DNA from: Stomorhina lunata
Lineage: Eukaryota > Arthropoda > Insecta > Diptera > Rhiniidae
Direction of reading: 5' to 3'
Assembly: GCA_933228675.1 (NCBI GenBank)
Contig: OW121742.1
Coordinates: forward strand, 18,892,850-18,956,849
DNA length: 64,000 nucleotides
A program made the translations under genes and the position numbers. The notes under the pieces are model-generated. The model saw only the letters and a list, made by a program, of their open reading frames with translations, was not told the DNA's origin and did not search any database. Of the stretch, positions 36,331-48,600 are shown piece by piece (the first letter of the stretch is position 1; the number at the start of each line of letters is the position of its first letter).

Positions 36331-38005
36331 TTATTCATTGTACAACTTAACTCTTCTAATTATACCCTTCACCACCATAGGTTGAAAGGGTAATATAAGT
36401 TTGTGCTGATGTATGTTACGCAAAGAAATATTTGCCTTAGACCCACCTTTTAGTATACTAATAGGCTTAGAATCACTTTCTGAGCCGTCCAGCCGTCCGT
36501 TTGGCTGGACGGCTGGCTGGACCCCCATCTAAACTTTGTAATCAAACTACAGGTCGCAATTCTAAAGATAATTTGATGAAATTTGGCACAGATCATTTAT
36601 TTTTTGATAGTGGAACCATGGCTATTGGAATTCGTAAAAATCGGTCCATTATTTATGGTACCTCCCATAGGTCACACTTCCCGGAATTGATATATTGGCC
36701 ACAAATATCAATATTTTTTCATGAAATTTAAAACAAATGCTGCTTATGTAAACTTAAATCATAGTACCAAATTTCGTTGAAATCGGTCCACATTTGACCA
36801 TAGCTCCTATACAAACTCTTCTTTAAAACGCACTAAATGAGACAAAAATCACTAAAACGCTCGCAAATCTAAAGATAATGAAAATTTAAAGTTTATCTTT
36901 TGTATACATAATTTTTGTAACAACTGTTATCCATTTAATAAATTTTAAGATAATCGGTCCACATTTGACCCTAGCTCTCATATAATTCCAAATGACGGAA
37001 ACAGCTTAAATATATAAGTTTTGAGAATATGTTTGTATGATGACAAAATTTAGCAAATATTTGTCTTTGACCAGGAACCGTAACTGTTATAACTTTTATC
37101 GTAAAAGTCAGAAAATAAAAATTATTTTTTGACTTTTATTTTTTCGAGCAGAAATAAAAGTTATTTTTTGACTTTTATTTTTCGAAAAAAATAACAGTTA
37201 TTTTTGGCATTTAATTTTTTCAAGCAAAAATAAAAGTTATTTTTTAACTTTAATTTTTTCGAGCAAAAATAACAGTTATTTTTGACTTTTATTTTTTCGA
37301 TAAAAAATAACAGTTATTTTTGACTTTTATTTTTTCGAGCACAAATAAAAGCTATTTTTTGGCTTTTATTTTTTCGGGCAGAAAAAAAAGTTATTTTTGT
37401 ATAAATTTATGATAAATTCATAAAATTTTTTTTCCAAAAAAGATCATTTTTCAGTAAAAATAATTTGCATATGCTCAAAAATTAATGGAGTTGAGTTTTG
37501 CCATCATAATTGTTCTTGAAAACACAAAAATTACTTTTATTTCTGCTCGAAAAAATAAAAGTAAAAAAATAACATTTATTTCTGCTCGAAAAAATAAAAG
37601 TAAAAAAATAACTTTTATTTATGCTCAAAATAAAAAAGTCAAAAATAACTGTTATTTTTGCTCGAAAAAATAAAAGTAAAAAAAATAACTTTTATTTTTG
37701 CTCGAAAAAATAAAAGTTAAAATTAACTGTTATTTTGCTCAATAAAATAAAAATCAAAAAATAACTGTTATTTTTTTCTAAAAAATAAAAATCAGATTTT
37801 TAAAAAGCATCGCATTTTATGAAAATTTTGTCTAAGACTATCAAAATGGTATACTTGGTTTTATTCTCCTACATTTCTTTGATATTGCTTTCTTTAATCA
37901 AAAATTCAAAAATAACAGTTATTTTCGGTCCCCGCCTTTGACCTTAGTGAAGGTGGAGGGTATCGTATGGTCGGCTTGACCGACTATAGCTCTTTCTTAC
38001 TTGTT
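36331..38005 (+). mobile_element. Calyptrate dispersed repeat, tandem copy 2, interrupted
   Basis: Same start hairpin (36361-36394), same body and same end (CGTATGGTCGGCTTGACCG then ACTATAGCTCTTTCTTACTT) as copy 1, but split at about 37074 by an 857-bp insertion. Removing the insertion restores collinearity with copy 1, apart from small differences at the join. Differences between the copies are scattered single bases and small indels. Confidence 0.75.
37074..37930. mobile_element. Foldback-type element made of ~39-bp tandem repeats
   Basis: The left arm (37074-37405) repeats GTTATTTTTTGACTTTTATT then TTTTCGAGCAAAAATAAAA about every 39 bp. After a 115-bp spacer the right arm (37521-37795) is the reverse complement (TTTATTTCTGCTCGAAAAAA units). 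A further 110 bp of unrelated sequence precedes the right end. The termini are inverted: left GGAACCGTAACTGTTAT, right ATAACAGTTATTTTCGGTCC. Tandem-repeat inverted arms are the hallmark of foldback elements. CTTTGACC occurs on both sides (37066 and 37936) but copy 1 also has it on the right, so a target duplication is not proven. Confidence 0.78.
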
Positions 38006-38308
38006 TTCATTGTAATTTAATGCAAATATTTTTTATTTATTTGTTAGTTTTATGCTATTACTAGCAAACTACAACAATTGAATGAATTTAAATAATTTGA
38101 CGCCACAACTAAAATCGTTAATCAGAAACAGAAAAGAAAAATGGCGTCAATATGCCAATAAGACAATAAATGTTATAAATATGTTTAAATGTAAATATTG
38201 TAGTAAAAAACATAAAAAAGAAACTTGTTAATATTGACATTAAGGGAACAAAATAAAACTTATGATACAAATTTATTAACATTTTTAAATGGGGCAGTTG
38301 TTGTTTTG
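38006..38308. other. Short unique interval between dispersed repeats
   Basis: AT-rich, no gene. An antisense 98-codon frame begins here and runs into the next element; its hydrophobic, phenylalanine-rich sequence is what this composition gives by chance. Confidence 0.5.
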
Positions 38309-39245
38309 ATACCCTACACTTAAATATATGATAGGGGTATACTGGGTTTATTTTGATGTTCGTAAAGCAAAGGAATTTCAAATATTGAATGTCATTTTTA
38401 TTAAAAGTAAACACAAATAAAATTTAAACCAGCATTTACTCAAATTGTGAATGAAATACAAAATTTTCTCATAAAAAAATTTCGATGGAAAAATTTTTCC
38501 TTAGAAAAATTTGAAGGAAAATTTTTTCTTATAGAAAAAATTCGATGAAAAAATTTTTTTAACAAAAACAGGTTCGATGCAAATATGTTTCTTATACAAA
38601 AATATTTTTATATAAAAATTTTTGTTTTTTAAGAAAAACAAGCATAATTTTCTGATATGAAAAGAAAGAAATTTTATTATATTTCGACAAAAATTCAACT
38701 ATTTTCAACCTACAGGCCATGGAAATGTAAATTATGCTTCACTTTGGAATTTTTTTATTCTAAAGTAAAGTTTTTTGCTGCATATCCTTAAGGATGTCGT
38801 CAAGAACTCAAATTTTCGGGGAAAATTGTAATAACTCCAAAACTACTTAATAAATTCTTTATTCTGATGACATAGAACAAAGCTACTTTAGTTATCTTTT
38901 AATAAATTGAATTACTATTAATTAAAATTTTGGCAAAATTAAAAATACTTCCATAATTCCCCATGCAAATAATTTTTAAAGTTTCTGGGCTGACGCAACA
39001 TTTCTTCCCCTGACGCAATCTTCGTAAATTTTTGTATAACATATTTTTTGTTAAGTAAGAACATTTCTGGTTGATATAAGGTACGATTTTACACTTTTGT
39101 CAAATAAGGTGCACCCTAGCATACACACATATACATATATCCCTAAGTCCTCAAAAACCTTTTAAGTTTATCGTTTCACATATGACAACACTAGAGCAGC
39201 ATATCTTATGGTCTGACTTAGCCGTCTCTAATACCTTCTTACTTC
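38309..39245 (+). mobile_element. Older, decayed relative of the dispersed repeat (copy 3)
   Basis: Begins ATACCCTACACTTAAATATA then TGATAGGGGTATACTGGG, and ends ATCTTATGGTCTGACTTAGC then CGTCTCTAATACCTTCTTACTT, which aligns by eye with the ends of copies 1 and 2 (TATACCC...GGGTAT start; CGTATGGTCGGCTTGAC...TTCTTACTT end). The middle is diverged and carries a G-type repeat patch. Same orientation as copies 1 and 2. Confidence 0.5.
38450..38690 (+). repeat. Small degenerate family G patch
   Basis: A few decayed units such as TTTTTTCTTATAGAAAAAAT followed by TCGATG. It sits inside the decayed dispersed repeat, showing that short pieces of family G occur away from the main array. Confidence 0.65.
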
Positions 39246-39480
39246 TTATGGTTTCAACTGTTTTAGCTGTTTTAATGACCAATAGGATTTTAATTCAAAC
39301 GACTTGAAAAATATGTTAAAAATAAAAACAAACTTTTTTTTGCAAATCGAATAAAACAATATGTCAATAATAGCTTTAAGGTGAAAAATGTAAGTAGATG
39401 CTATGTATCTATAAAAAAATATCATAGAATTCTGAAATATCAGGCGGAGATACAGTGGCGTCAAAAATTCTTAAAGTCTC

Positions 39481-41655
39481 ATGTAACACATTTCACATTA
39501 TTATTTAAAATTTTTAAAAAAATTTCATATTTTTATAGGAAACTTTTCAAAAATTTCTTATTTTCTTTTTTTTCTATAGGAAATTTTTCAAAAATTTTTA
39601 ACTTTTATAGAAAATTTTTCGAAAAATTCTAATTTTTATAGGAAATTTTTCAAAAATTTCTCATTTTTAAAAGAAATTTTTCAAAATTTTCTTATTTTAA
39701 AAAACAAATACAAAAATTTCTTATTTCTATAGGAAATTTTTTAAAAAAATTCTTAATTTTATAAGAAATGTTTCAAAAAATTTAAAATTTTATATTTATT
39801 ATTTTAAAAAATTTTTTTAAAAAATTTTTATTTGTATAGGAAATTTTTTAAAAAATTCATATCTGCATACGAAATCTTCTAAAAATTTTTCAAAAATTTC
39901 TTATTTCTATAGGAACTATTTGAAAGCTTTCTTATTTTTATAGGAAATGTTTACCAAAATTTCTTATTTTTATAGGAAATAAAAAATTTTTTTTAGAAAT
40001 TTTTTTATTTTTATATAAAATTTTTTCAAAAATTTCTTATTTTTATAGAAATCTTTTAAAAAATTTCTCATTTTTAAAGAAAATTTTTCAAGAATTTCTT
40101 ATTTTTACAACTTTTAATTTGTATAGGAAATTTTTCAAAGTTTTTTTTATTTTTATAGAAAGTTTCTCAAAAATTTCAAAATTTTATAGGAAATTCTTCA
40201 AAAATTACTTATTTTCCAAAAATTTCTTAATTTTTTTAAGAATTTTTTTTAACAATTTGCTATTTTTATAGTAAATTTTTTCAAAAATTTCTTATTTTTA
40301 AAGGAAATTTAAAAAAAAACTTCTTATTTTTATAACAAATTTTTTATAGGAAATTTTTTATTTTATGGGAATTTTATTCAAAAGCTTTTTATTTTCATAT
40401 GAAATTTTTCCAAAATTTCTTATTTTTATAAAATTAAAAATTTAAAAAAATTTTTCTTATTTTTTGTAGGAAATTTTTCAAAAATTTCTTATATTTATAG
40501 GAACTTTTTTTTAAATTTCTTATCTTTATACGAAATTTTTTAAAAAATTCTTCATTTTATGTTCAATTTTTCAGAAATTTCTTATTTTTATAGAAATTTT
40601 TAGAAAATTTTGTATTTTAATATTAAATTTTTAAAAAAATTTTTAAAAATTTTTCGAAAATTTATTTTTTTTTTTAGAAAATTTTTCAAAAACTTATTTT
40701 TATATGAAATTTTTAAAAAACTCTTTATGTCTTGGGAAATTTTTAAAAAATTTCTTATTTTTATTAAAAAAGAATTTGAAAAACTTATTATTTGAATATG
40801 AAATTTTTCAAAAGAGGTTTTTTCTAAAATTTTTTATTTTTAAATTTTTCAAAAATTTCCTCTTTTTATAGAAAATTTTTCAAAAATTTCCTATTTTTGT
40901 AGGAAATTTTTCAAAAATTTCCTATTTTTATAGGAAATTTTTCAAAAATTTCCTATTTTTATAGGAAATTTTTCAAAAATTTCCTATTTTTAGAGGAAAT
41001 TTTTCAATAATTTCCTATTTTTATAGAAAATTTTTCAAAAGCTTCCTATTTTTATAGAAAATTTTTTAAAAATTTTATATTTTTATAGGAAATGTTTCAA
41101 AAATTTCCTATTTTTATAGGAAATTTTTCAAAAATTTTATATTTTTATAGGAAATATTTCAAAAATTTTATATTTTTATAGGAAATTTTTCAAAAAATTT
41201 AATATTTTGATAGAAAATTTTTCAAAAATTTCATATTTTTATAGAAAACTTTTCACAAATTTTATATTTTTATAGGAAATTTTTCAAAAAATTTATAATT
41301 TCATATTTTTAAAGGAAAATTTTCAAAAATTTCATAGTTTAATTAAAAATTTTTAAAAAATTTCTTATTTTATAGGAAAATTTTTAAAAATTTTGTCTTT
41401 ATAGCAAATTTAAAAAAAAAAAAACTTATTACATAAGGAATTTTAACAAATTTTTTTTATCATATAGGAAGTTTTTCAAAAATTTCATATTTTATACGAA
41501 ATTTTTCAAAAATTTTAAATTTATATAGGAAAGTTTTCAAAATTTTTTTATTTTTATAGGAATTTTTTCAAAAATTTCCTATTTTTGTTTTATTTTGCAA
41601 AAAAATTCTTATTTTTAAGATATTTTTCAAAACTTTCTTTTATTTGTAAGAAATT
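39481..41655 (+). repeat. Family D tandem array, second locus, forward
   Basis: 31-bp units TATAGGAAATTTTTC plus AAAAATTTCTTATTTT as at 12461-15770. About 70 copies, regular only at about 40850-41170, where TTCCTATTTTTATAGG gives a symmetric look. The outer parts are heavily eroded. Confidence 0.92.
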
Positions 41656-42060
41656 TTTCAAAGATTTCCAATTAAAATAAGAGTTTTTTGAGAAATTCTC
41701 TATAAATATAAGAATTTTTTTAAAAATTTTATATAAAAATAAGAAATTTTCTATAGATTTACTATAAAAATAAGAAATTTCGAAAAATTTCCTGTAAAAA
41801 TATGAAATTTTTAAAAGATTTTAAAAAATGTAAGAAGTTTTGGAAAATTACATATAAAAATAAGAATTTTTTTGAAAATTTCCTATAAAAATAAAAAATT
41901 TCCTATTAAAATAAGAAAATTTTCTTTTAAAATAAGAAATTTTTGAAAAGTTTCATATAAAGTTAATTAATATTTAAAAAATTTGAAAATACAAAATTTT
42001 TGGAAAATTTGCTATAAAAATAAGGAATTTTTAAAAATTATTGGAGTATAAAAAATATTT
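41656..42060 (-). repeat. Family D array, inverted, directly abutting
   Basis: At about 41655 the orientation flips without spacer: AAGAAATTTTTCAAAGATTT is followed by CCAATTAAAATAAGAG and reverse-complement units (TATAAAAATAAGAAATTT). About 12 degraded units. Confidence 0.8.
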
Positions 42061-42078
42061 TTTAATCGTTTTATTAAT

Positions 42079-42099
42079 GTACGTTTCTTAAGTCTTTTG
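42079..42099 (-). repeat. CAAAAGACTTAAG signature, copy 2
   Basis: On the minus strand CAAAAGACTTAAGAAACGTAC, about 20 bp right of the end of array D. Confidence 0.75.
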
Positions 42100-43644
42100 T
42101 TTTCATTTAAAACATTCTTATATGCCTTGAACAAGTAACAACTAAATGTATTTTCATAAAAAAAATTACAAGTTTTGAATTAATAAAATCCTTAAAATTC
42201 AATTGTTAAGCAAGATTTGTTATCTACTTCCTTCGAGATCTCTATCTAAAAGGAGATGAAATTTTTGTATATTATCTTTAAGCTTTTAAAATAAAATAAA
42301 TTAAATGTACGCATGTTAAAAGCTCGGGAAAACAATGAATTAATAAAAGAAAATCGTACATTTTATAGCGGGTGTATAAAGAGGACAATAATAAATGCAA
42401 AAATTATCAGAAAAAGATACGAGATAGAGTAAAGAAATCTTTATTTTCAAATATGAATACAAAAAAAATTCTAAAGATCAGGATCAGGCTTATAAAGAAA
42501 TATTAATATACATACGAATATGTTTGTTTATTTTATGTATATAAAAATAAAAAATAGAGGCGTATCTGTAGAATACAAAAGCCAGCAATTGTCTGCTGTA
42601 GATAATCTGTGATTTAAAAACTCCTACAGGTCAGGCGAGCACATCAATTACTTTGGCTCTCATATTGCCAACAAAAAAATCTTCAACAGAAAAATCTTAT
42701 AGTCATTCTTAAGAAAAGAAAATTTTCATATAGCAAAAGTTCAGTTTAGAACAGAGTTTAGTTCAAACAAATTTGTATGCAATATTACATGCCAACAACA
42801 ACAGCAACTGCAACAAGTGACCTCTCAATTTAACGTGGCATCTCATATATGCTGGAATATATGTACATAAGATCATACATATGAAAACTTAATCGTACGC
42901 AGAGTTGAATCCAATATCTTTAATATAAACGTCTGTAAAACAAAAAAAATTGTACTGCCAACATTAACAACAATAAAGTTATATGAACGTGCAACATTTG
43001 TAGAATAACCACAAAAAAAAAAAACAAGTTGGAGGATAATTGTGTGAGTTTTCCAAACAGAATTGTAGCTACAGGCCTTCAAATTACTTAAGCAAAGAAA
43101 TTAAATTTGCAACATTGTTGATAAATAGTTTTTAATTATATTTGACATTTCAAAATAAAAATGTTTAAGCCGAAAAATTTTAAAATAACACAAAAAATTT
43201 AAGCAGTTCTTGGACAATCGATGATATTAAAATAATCAATTCAATACAAACAAATTTGAAATTTAAGGATCATTTAATTCAATAACTAATTTTATATAAT
43301 TGTAAATTGTTACATCTTTACGCATATACGAATACTTCATACAAATCAAAAGACTTAAGACACGAGCATGCAAAAAAAATTAAGAAAATGTTTACATTAA
43401 AAACTTTATAGAAATTAAAATTCTTTACATAATTAAGAAGGTAATTAAGTTGCCACTTTTGTAGTTATCGTCCTGTATCCTTTATTGTGTTTTAAAACTT
43501 TTTTCTACTAAAATATCAATTGAATAAAAAGCTCGTGTTAAACTAAAAACAAATACAAAGGGTCTTGGCGCCCATTATCATCATCTTCCTGTAAATATTT
43601 ATGTTTGTTTAGTGTAATAAATGTTTAAGGCAACAGTGGTTCAA
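42100..43644. other. Non-repetitive interval
   Basis: Unique sequence with CAACAACAACAGCAACTGC near 42789 and a less AT-rich patch at about 42560-42660. No exon is supported. It contains signature copy 3 at 43347. Confidence 0.55.
43347..43370 (+). repeat. CAAAAGACTTAAG signature, copy 3
   Basis: CAAAAGACTTAAGACACGAG then CATG, most similar in its right half to copy 4 at 44808 (AAACGAACATG). Confidence 0.7.
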
Positions 43645-44800
43645 AACAAAGTTTTCTAAAAAAAAATTTAACAATAGTTTTTCTAAAGAAAAATTTTTTA
43701 ACAAAAATTTTTCTATAGGAAAAATTTTTTAACGAAAATTTTTCTATAGAAAAAATTTTTTAACGAAAATTTTTCTATAGAAAAAATTTTTTAACGAAAA
43801 TCTGTCTATAGAAAAAATTTTTTAACGAAAATTTTTCCAAAGAAAAAATTTTTCAAAGAAACTTTTTCTAAAGAAAAAATTTTTGAACGAAAATTTTTCT
43901 ATAGAAAAAATTTTTTAACGAAAATTTTTCTAGAGAAAAAATTTTTAACGAAAATTTTTTCTATAGAAAAAAATTTTTAACGAAAATTTTTTCTATACAA
44001 AAAATTTTTTAACGAAAATTTTTCTATAGAAAAATTTTTTTAACGAAAATTTTTCTATAGAAAAATTTTTTTAACGAAAATTTTTCTATAGAAAAATTTT
44101 TTTAACGAAAATTTTTCTATAGAAAAAATTATTAACGAAAATTTTTCTATAGAAAAAATTTTTAACGAAAATTTTTCTATAAAAAAAAATTTTTTAAGAA
44201 AATTTTTCTATAGAAAAAATTTTTTAACGAAAATTTTTCTATAGAAAAAATTTTTTAACGAAAATTTTTCTATAGAAAAAATTTTTTAACGAAAATTTTT
44301 CTATAGAAAAATTTTTTTAACGAAAATTTTTCTATAGAAAAATTTTTTTAACGAAAATTTTTCTATAGAAAAATTTTTTTAACGAAAATTTTTCTATAGA
44401 AAAAATTATTAACGAAAATTTTTCTATAGAAAAAATTTTTAACGAAAATTTTTCTATAAAAAAAAATTTTTTAAGAAAATTTTTCTATAGAAAAATTTTT
44501 TAACGAAAATTTTTCTATAGAAAAAATTTTTTAACAAAAATTTTTCTATAGAAAAAATTTTTTAACGAAAATTTTTCTATAGAAAAAATTTTTTAACAAA
44601 AATTTTTCTATAGAAAAAATTTTTTAACTAAAATTTTTCTATAGAAAAAATTTTTTAACGAAATTTTTTCTATAGAAAAAATTTTTTAACGAAATTTTTT
44701 CTATAGAAAAAATTTTTTAACGAAAATTTTTCTATAGAAACAATTTTTAACGACAATTTTTCTATAGAAAAATTTTTTTAACGACAATTTGTCTATAGAA
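43645..44800 (-). repeat. Family E tandem array, inverted, 31-bp unit
   Basis: Units read TTTTCTATAGAAAAAATTTT then TTAACGAAAAT, the reverse complement of the units at 21262 and 45640. About 37 copies. A block of variants (TTATTAACG, then CTATAAAAAAAAATTTTTTA with AAG) occurs twice 277 bp apart (44177 and 44454), so roughly nine units were duplicated as a block. Confidence 0.94.
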
Positions 44801-44807
44801 AAAAATA

Positions 44808-44831
44808 CAAAAGACTTAAGAAACGAACATG
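44808..44831 (+). repeat. CAAAAGACTTAAG signature, copy 4
   Basis: CAAAAGACTTAAGAAACGAA then CATG, starting within about 8 bp of the last family E unit. Confidence 0.78.
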
Positions 44832-45639
44832 TCAAAAAATATAGCAAAATTTTTTGTTAAAAAATTATGAACTATATTTATTTTCCTTAAAAAAATTCCA
44901 CTGTTTGCCACAAAGAAAAAAACTTTTGAAAGAATTTCCTCTATTTCTCTGTCGATACATCTGCATTTAGCACGCGGCCTGATGCCCACAAAAACCAACA
45001 AACTCAAGCATAATCATTTCACATTGTGGGTTCATATGCGTTGATTGTTTTATTATGATGATGTTAAATTATTGTAATCCATACGGGTAATCTTCTTTGA
45101 CTTCTTCCTCCTCTTCAGCCTAAACGTGAAAGAGAAGATAGTACCAGCAATGAATAGTAAGTCAATGGTTTATTTATAGTGTACTCATACAACATTTTGG
45201 AAATTGTAAGTAAAACAAATTTTTTCGTCATCACCAGCCACATTATCATCATCAAAGGCAAAAATGAACCAGAGGAATAATAGCAATTTTTTGGATTTTT
45301 TTTTTTTGCAAGGTTTTTTAAAATATTTTATTTTGGCAGAGTTTCTTAGTTTACCCCAAATGATCACAATAAAAGATGACTGTGATGATTATGATGATGA
45401 ACACGACGAAGGCAATGAAGATGGTGATCAACGTTGTCCTCATCTTTAGCATCTGAGGAGAATATTTATCCATCCATCCAACATCGCCACCAAAAGCTTT
45501 AAACAAACAAAAGTACTTCTAAATGCAATTCAATGATAGCGATCAATATTCGTTCTTTATGATCATTTTCATAAGAGTTTTTATTTTGATATTTTTTTCT
45601 CAGAGGATCCCCTACCAATCAATGAAAATTCGTCAATTT
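44832..45639. other. Unique island between inverted E arrays
   Basis: About 0.8 kb with slightly higher GC content than the arrays. It holds GATGATTATGATGATGAACA-type simple sequence at about 45380-45425, which gives a D/E-rich 61-codon frame (45264-45449) with no other support. TTTTTTTCTCAG at about 45592 resembles the right end of the candidate element at 22766. Confidence 0.5.
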
Positions 45640-48600
45640 TTCTCATAGAAATATTTTTGTCAATAATTTCTTAAAAATATTTCTCATTAAAATAGTTCTT
45701 CCTATTGAAAACTTTTGTATCGAAAAAATTTTTTCTATAGAAAAATTTTTGTTAAAAAAATTTTTATATAGAAAAATTTTCGTTAAAAAAATTTTTATAT
45801 AGAAAAATTTTCGTTAAAAAATTTTTTCTATATAAAAATTTTTGTTAAAAAATTTTTTCTTTAGAAAAATTTTCTTTAAAAAATTTTTCTATAGAAAAAT
45901 TTTCGTTAAAAAATTTTTTCTATAGAAAAATTTTCGTTAAAAAATTTTTTCTATAGAAAAATTTTCGTTAAAAATTTTTTTCTATAGAAAAATTTTCGTT
46001 AAAAAATTTTTCTATAGAAAAATTTTCGTTAAAAAATTTTTTCTATAAAAAAATTTTCGTTAAAAATTTTTTTTTATAGAAAATTTTCGTTAAAAAATTT
46101 TTTCTGTGGAAAACTTTTTGGTTAAAAAATTTTTTCTATAGAAAAACTTTCGTTAAAAATTTTTTCTATAGAAAAATTTTCTTTAAAAAATTTTTTCTAT
46201 AGAAAAATTTTCTTCAAAAAAATTTTTCTATAGAAAAATTTTCGTTAAAAAATGTTTCTATAGAAAAATTTTCGTTAAAAAATTTTTTCTGTAGAAAAAT
46301 TTTCGTTAAAAAATTTTCGTTAAAAAATGTTTTCTATAGAAAAACTTTCGTTAAAAAATGTTTTCTATAGAAAAACTTTCGTTAAAAAAATTTTTCTATA
46401 GACAAATTTTCGTTAAAAAAATTTTTCTATAAAAAAATTTTCGTTAAAAAAATTTTTCTATAGAAAAGTTTTCGTTAAAAAATTTTTTTGTAGAAAAATT
46501 TTCGTTAAAAAAATTATTCTATAGAAAACTTTGAGTTAAAAAAATTTTTCGATAGAAAAATTTTCGTTAAAAAAATTTTTCGATAGAAAAATTTTCGTTA
46601 AAAAAATTTTTCGATAGAAAAATTTTCGTTAAAAAAATTTTTCTATAGAAAAATTTTCGTTCAAAAAATTTTTCTATAGAAAAATTTTCGTTCAAAAAAT
46701 TTTTCTATAGAAAAATTTTCGTTAAAAAAATTTTTCTATAGAAAATTTTCGTTAAAAAAATTTTTCTATAGAAAAATTTTCGTTAAAAAAATTTTTCTAT
46801 AGAAAAATTTTCGTTAAAAAAATTTTTCTATAGAAAAATTTTCGTTAAAAAAATTTTTCTATAGAAAAATTTTCGTTAAAAAAATTTTTCTATAGAAAAA
46901 TTTTCGTTAAAAAAATTTTTCTATAGAAAAATTTTCGTTAAAAAAATTTTTCTATAGAAAAATTTTCGTTAAAAAAATTTTTCTATAGAAAAATTTTCGT
47001 TAAAAAAATTTTTCTATAGAAAAATTTTCGTTAAAAAAATTTTTCTATAGAAAAATTTTCGTTAAAAAAATTTTTCTATAGAAAAATTTTCGTTAAAAAA
47101 ATTTTTCTATAGAAAAATTTTCGTTAAAAAAATTTTTCTATAGAAAAATTTTCGTTAAAAAAATTTTTCTATAGAAAAATTTTCGTTAAAAAAATTTTTC
47201 TATAGAAAAATTTTCGTTAAAAAAATTTTTCTATAGAAAAATTTTCGTTAAAAAAATTTTTCTATAGAAAAATTTTCGTTAAAAAAATTTTTCTATAGAA
47301 AAATTTTCGTTAAAAAAATTTTTCTATAGAAAAATTTTCGTTAAAAAAATTTTTTCTATAGAAAAATTTTCGTTAAAAAAATTTTTTCTATAGAAAAATT
47401 TTCGTTAAAAAAAATTTTTCTATAGAAAAATTTTCGTTAAAAAAATTTTTCTATAGAAAAATTTTCGTTAAAAAAATTTTTCTATAGAAAAATTTTCGTT
47501 AAAAAAATTTTTCTATAGAAAAATTTTCGTTAAAAAAATTTTTCTATAGAAAAATTTTCGTTAAAAAAATTTTTCTATAGAAAAATTTTCGTTAAAAAAA
47601 TTTTTCTATAGAAAAATTTTCGTTAAAAAAATTTTTCTATAGAAAAATTTTCGTTAAAAATATTTTTCTATAGAAAAATTTTCGTTAAAAATATTTTTCT
47701 ATAGAAAAATTTTCGTTAAAAATATTTTTCTATAGAAAAATTTTCGTTAAAAAAATTTTTCTATAGAAAAATTTTCGTAAAAAAAATTTGTCTATAGAAA
47801 AATTTTCGTTAAAAAAATTTTTCTATAGAAAAATTTTCGCTAAAAAAATTTTTCTATAGAAAAATTTTCGTTAAAAAAATTTTTCTATAGAAAAATTTTC
47901 GTTAAAAAATTTTTCTATAGAAAAATTTTTGTTAAAAAATTTTTTCTATAGAAAAATTTTCGTTAAAAAATTTTTTCTATAGAAAAATTTTCGTTAAAAA
48001 AAATTTTTCTACGGAAAAATTTTCGTTAAAAAAAAATTTTCTACGGAAAAATTTTCGTTAAAAAAAATTTTTTATAGAAAAATTTTCGTTAAAAAAATTT
48101 TTCTATAGAAAAATTTTTTAATGAAAATTTTCGTTAAAAAAATTTTTCTATAGAAAAATTTTCGTTAAAAAAATTTTTCTATAGAAAAATTTTCGTTAAA
48201 AATATTTTTCTATAGAAAAATTTTCGTTAAAAAAAATTTTTCTATAGAAAAATTTTCGTTAAAAAAATTTTTCTATAGAAAAATTTTCGTTAAAAAAATG
48301 TTTCTATATAAAAATTTTCGTTAAAAAAATTTTTCTATAGAAACATTTTCGTTAAAAAAATTTTTCTATAGAAAAATTTTTTAATGAAAATTTTCGTTAA
48401 AAAAATTTTTCTATAGAAAAATTTTCGTTAAAAAAATTTTTCTATAGAAAAATTTTCGTTAAAAAAATTTTTCTATAGAAAAATTTTCGTTAAAAAAATT
48501 TTCTATAGAAAAATTTTCGTTAAAAAAATTTTTCTATAGAAAAATTTTCGTTAAAAAAATTTTTCTATAGAAAAATTTTCGTTAAAAAAATTTTTCTATA

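Noticed and set aside
35497..36528. Two similar antisense frames starting MGVQPAVQP
   Set aside because: They lie at the same place in two tandem copies of a dispersed repeat; the copies show frame-independent changes and the sequence derives from GTCTGGCTGGACGG simple repeats. Not evidence of a conserved protein.
37066..37943. CTTTGACC on both sides of the foldback-type insertion as a target-site duplication
   Set aside because: The uninterrupted copy 1 also has CTTTGACC at the right-hand position, so only the left occurrence needs explaining; not enough to claim a duplication.
45264..45449. D/E-rich 61-codon frame
   Set aside because: It arises from GATGATTATGATGATG simple sequence; no splice signals or homology.
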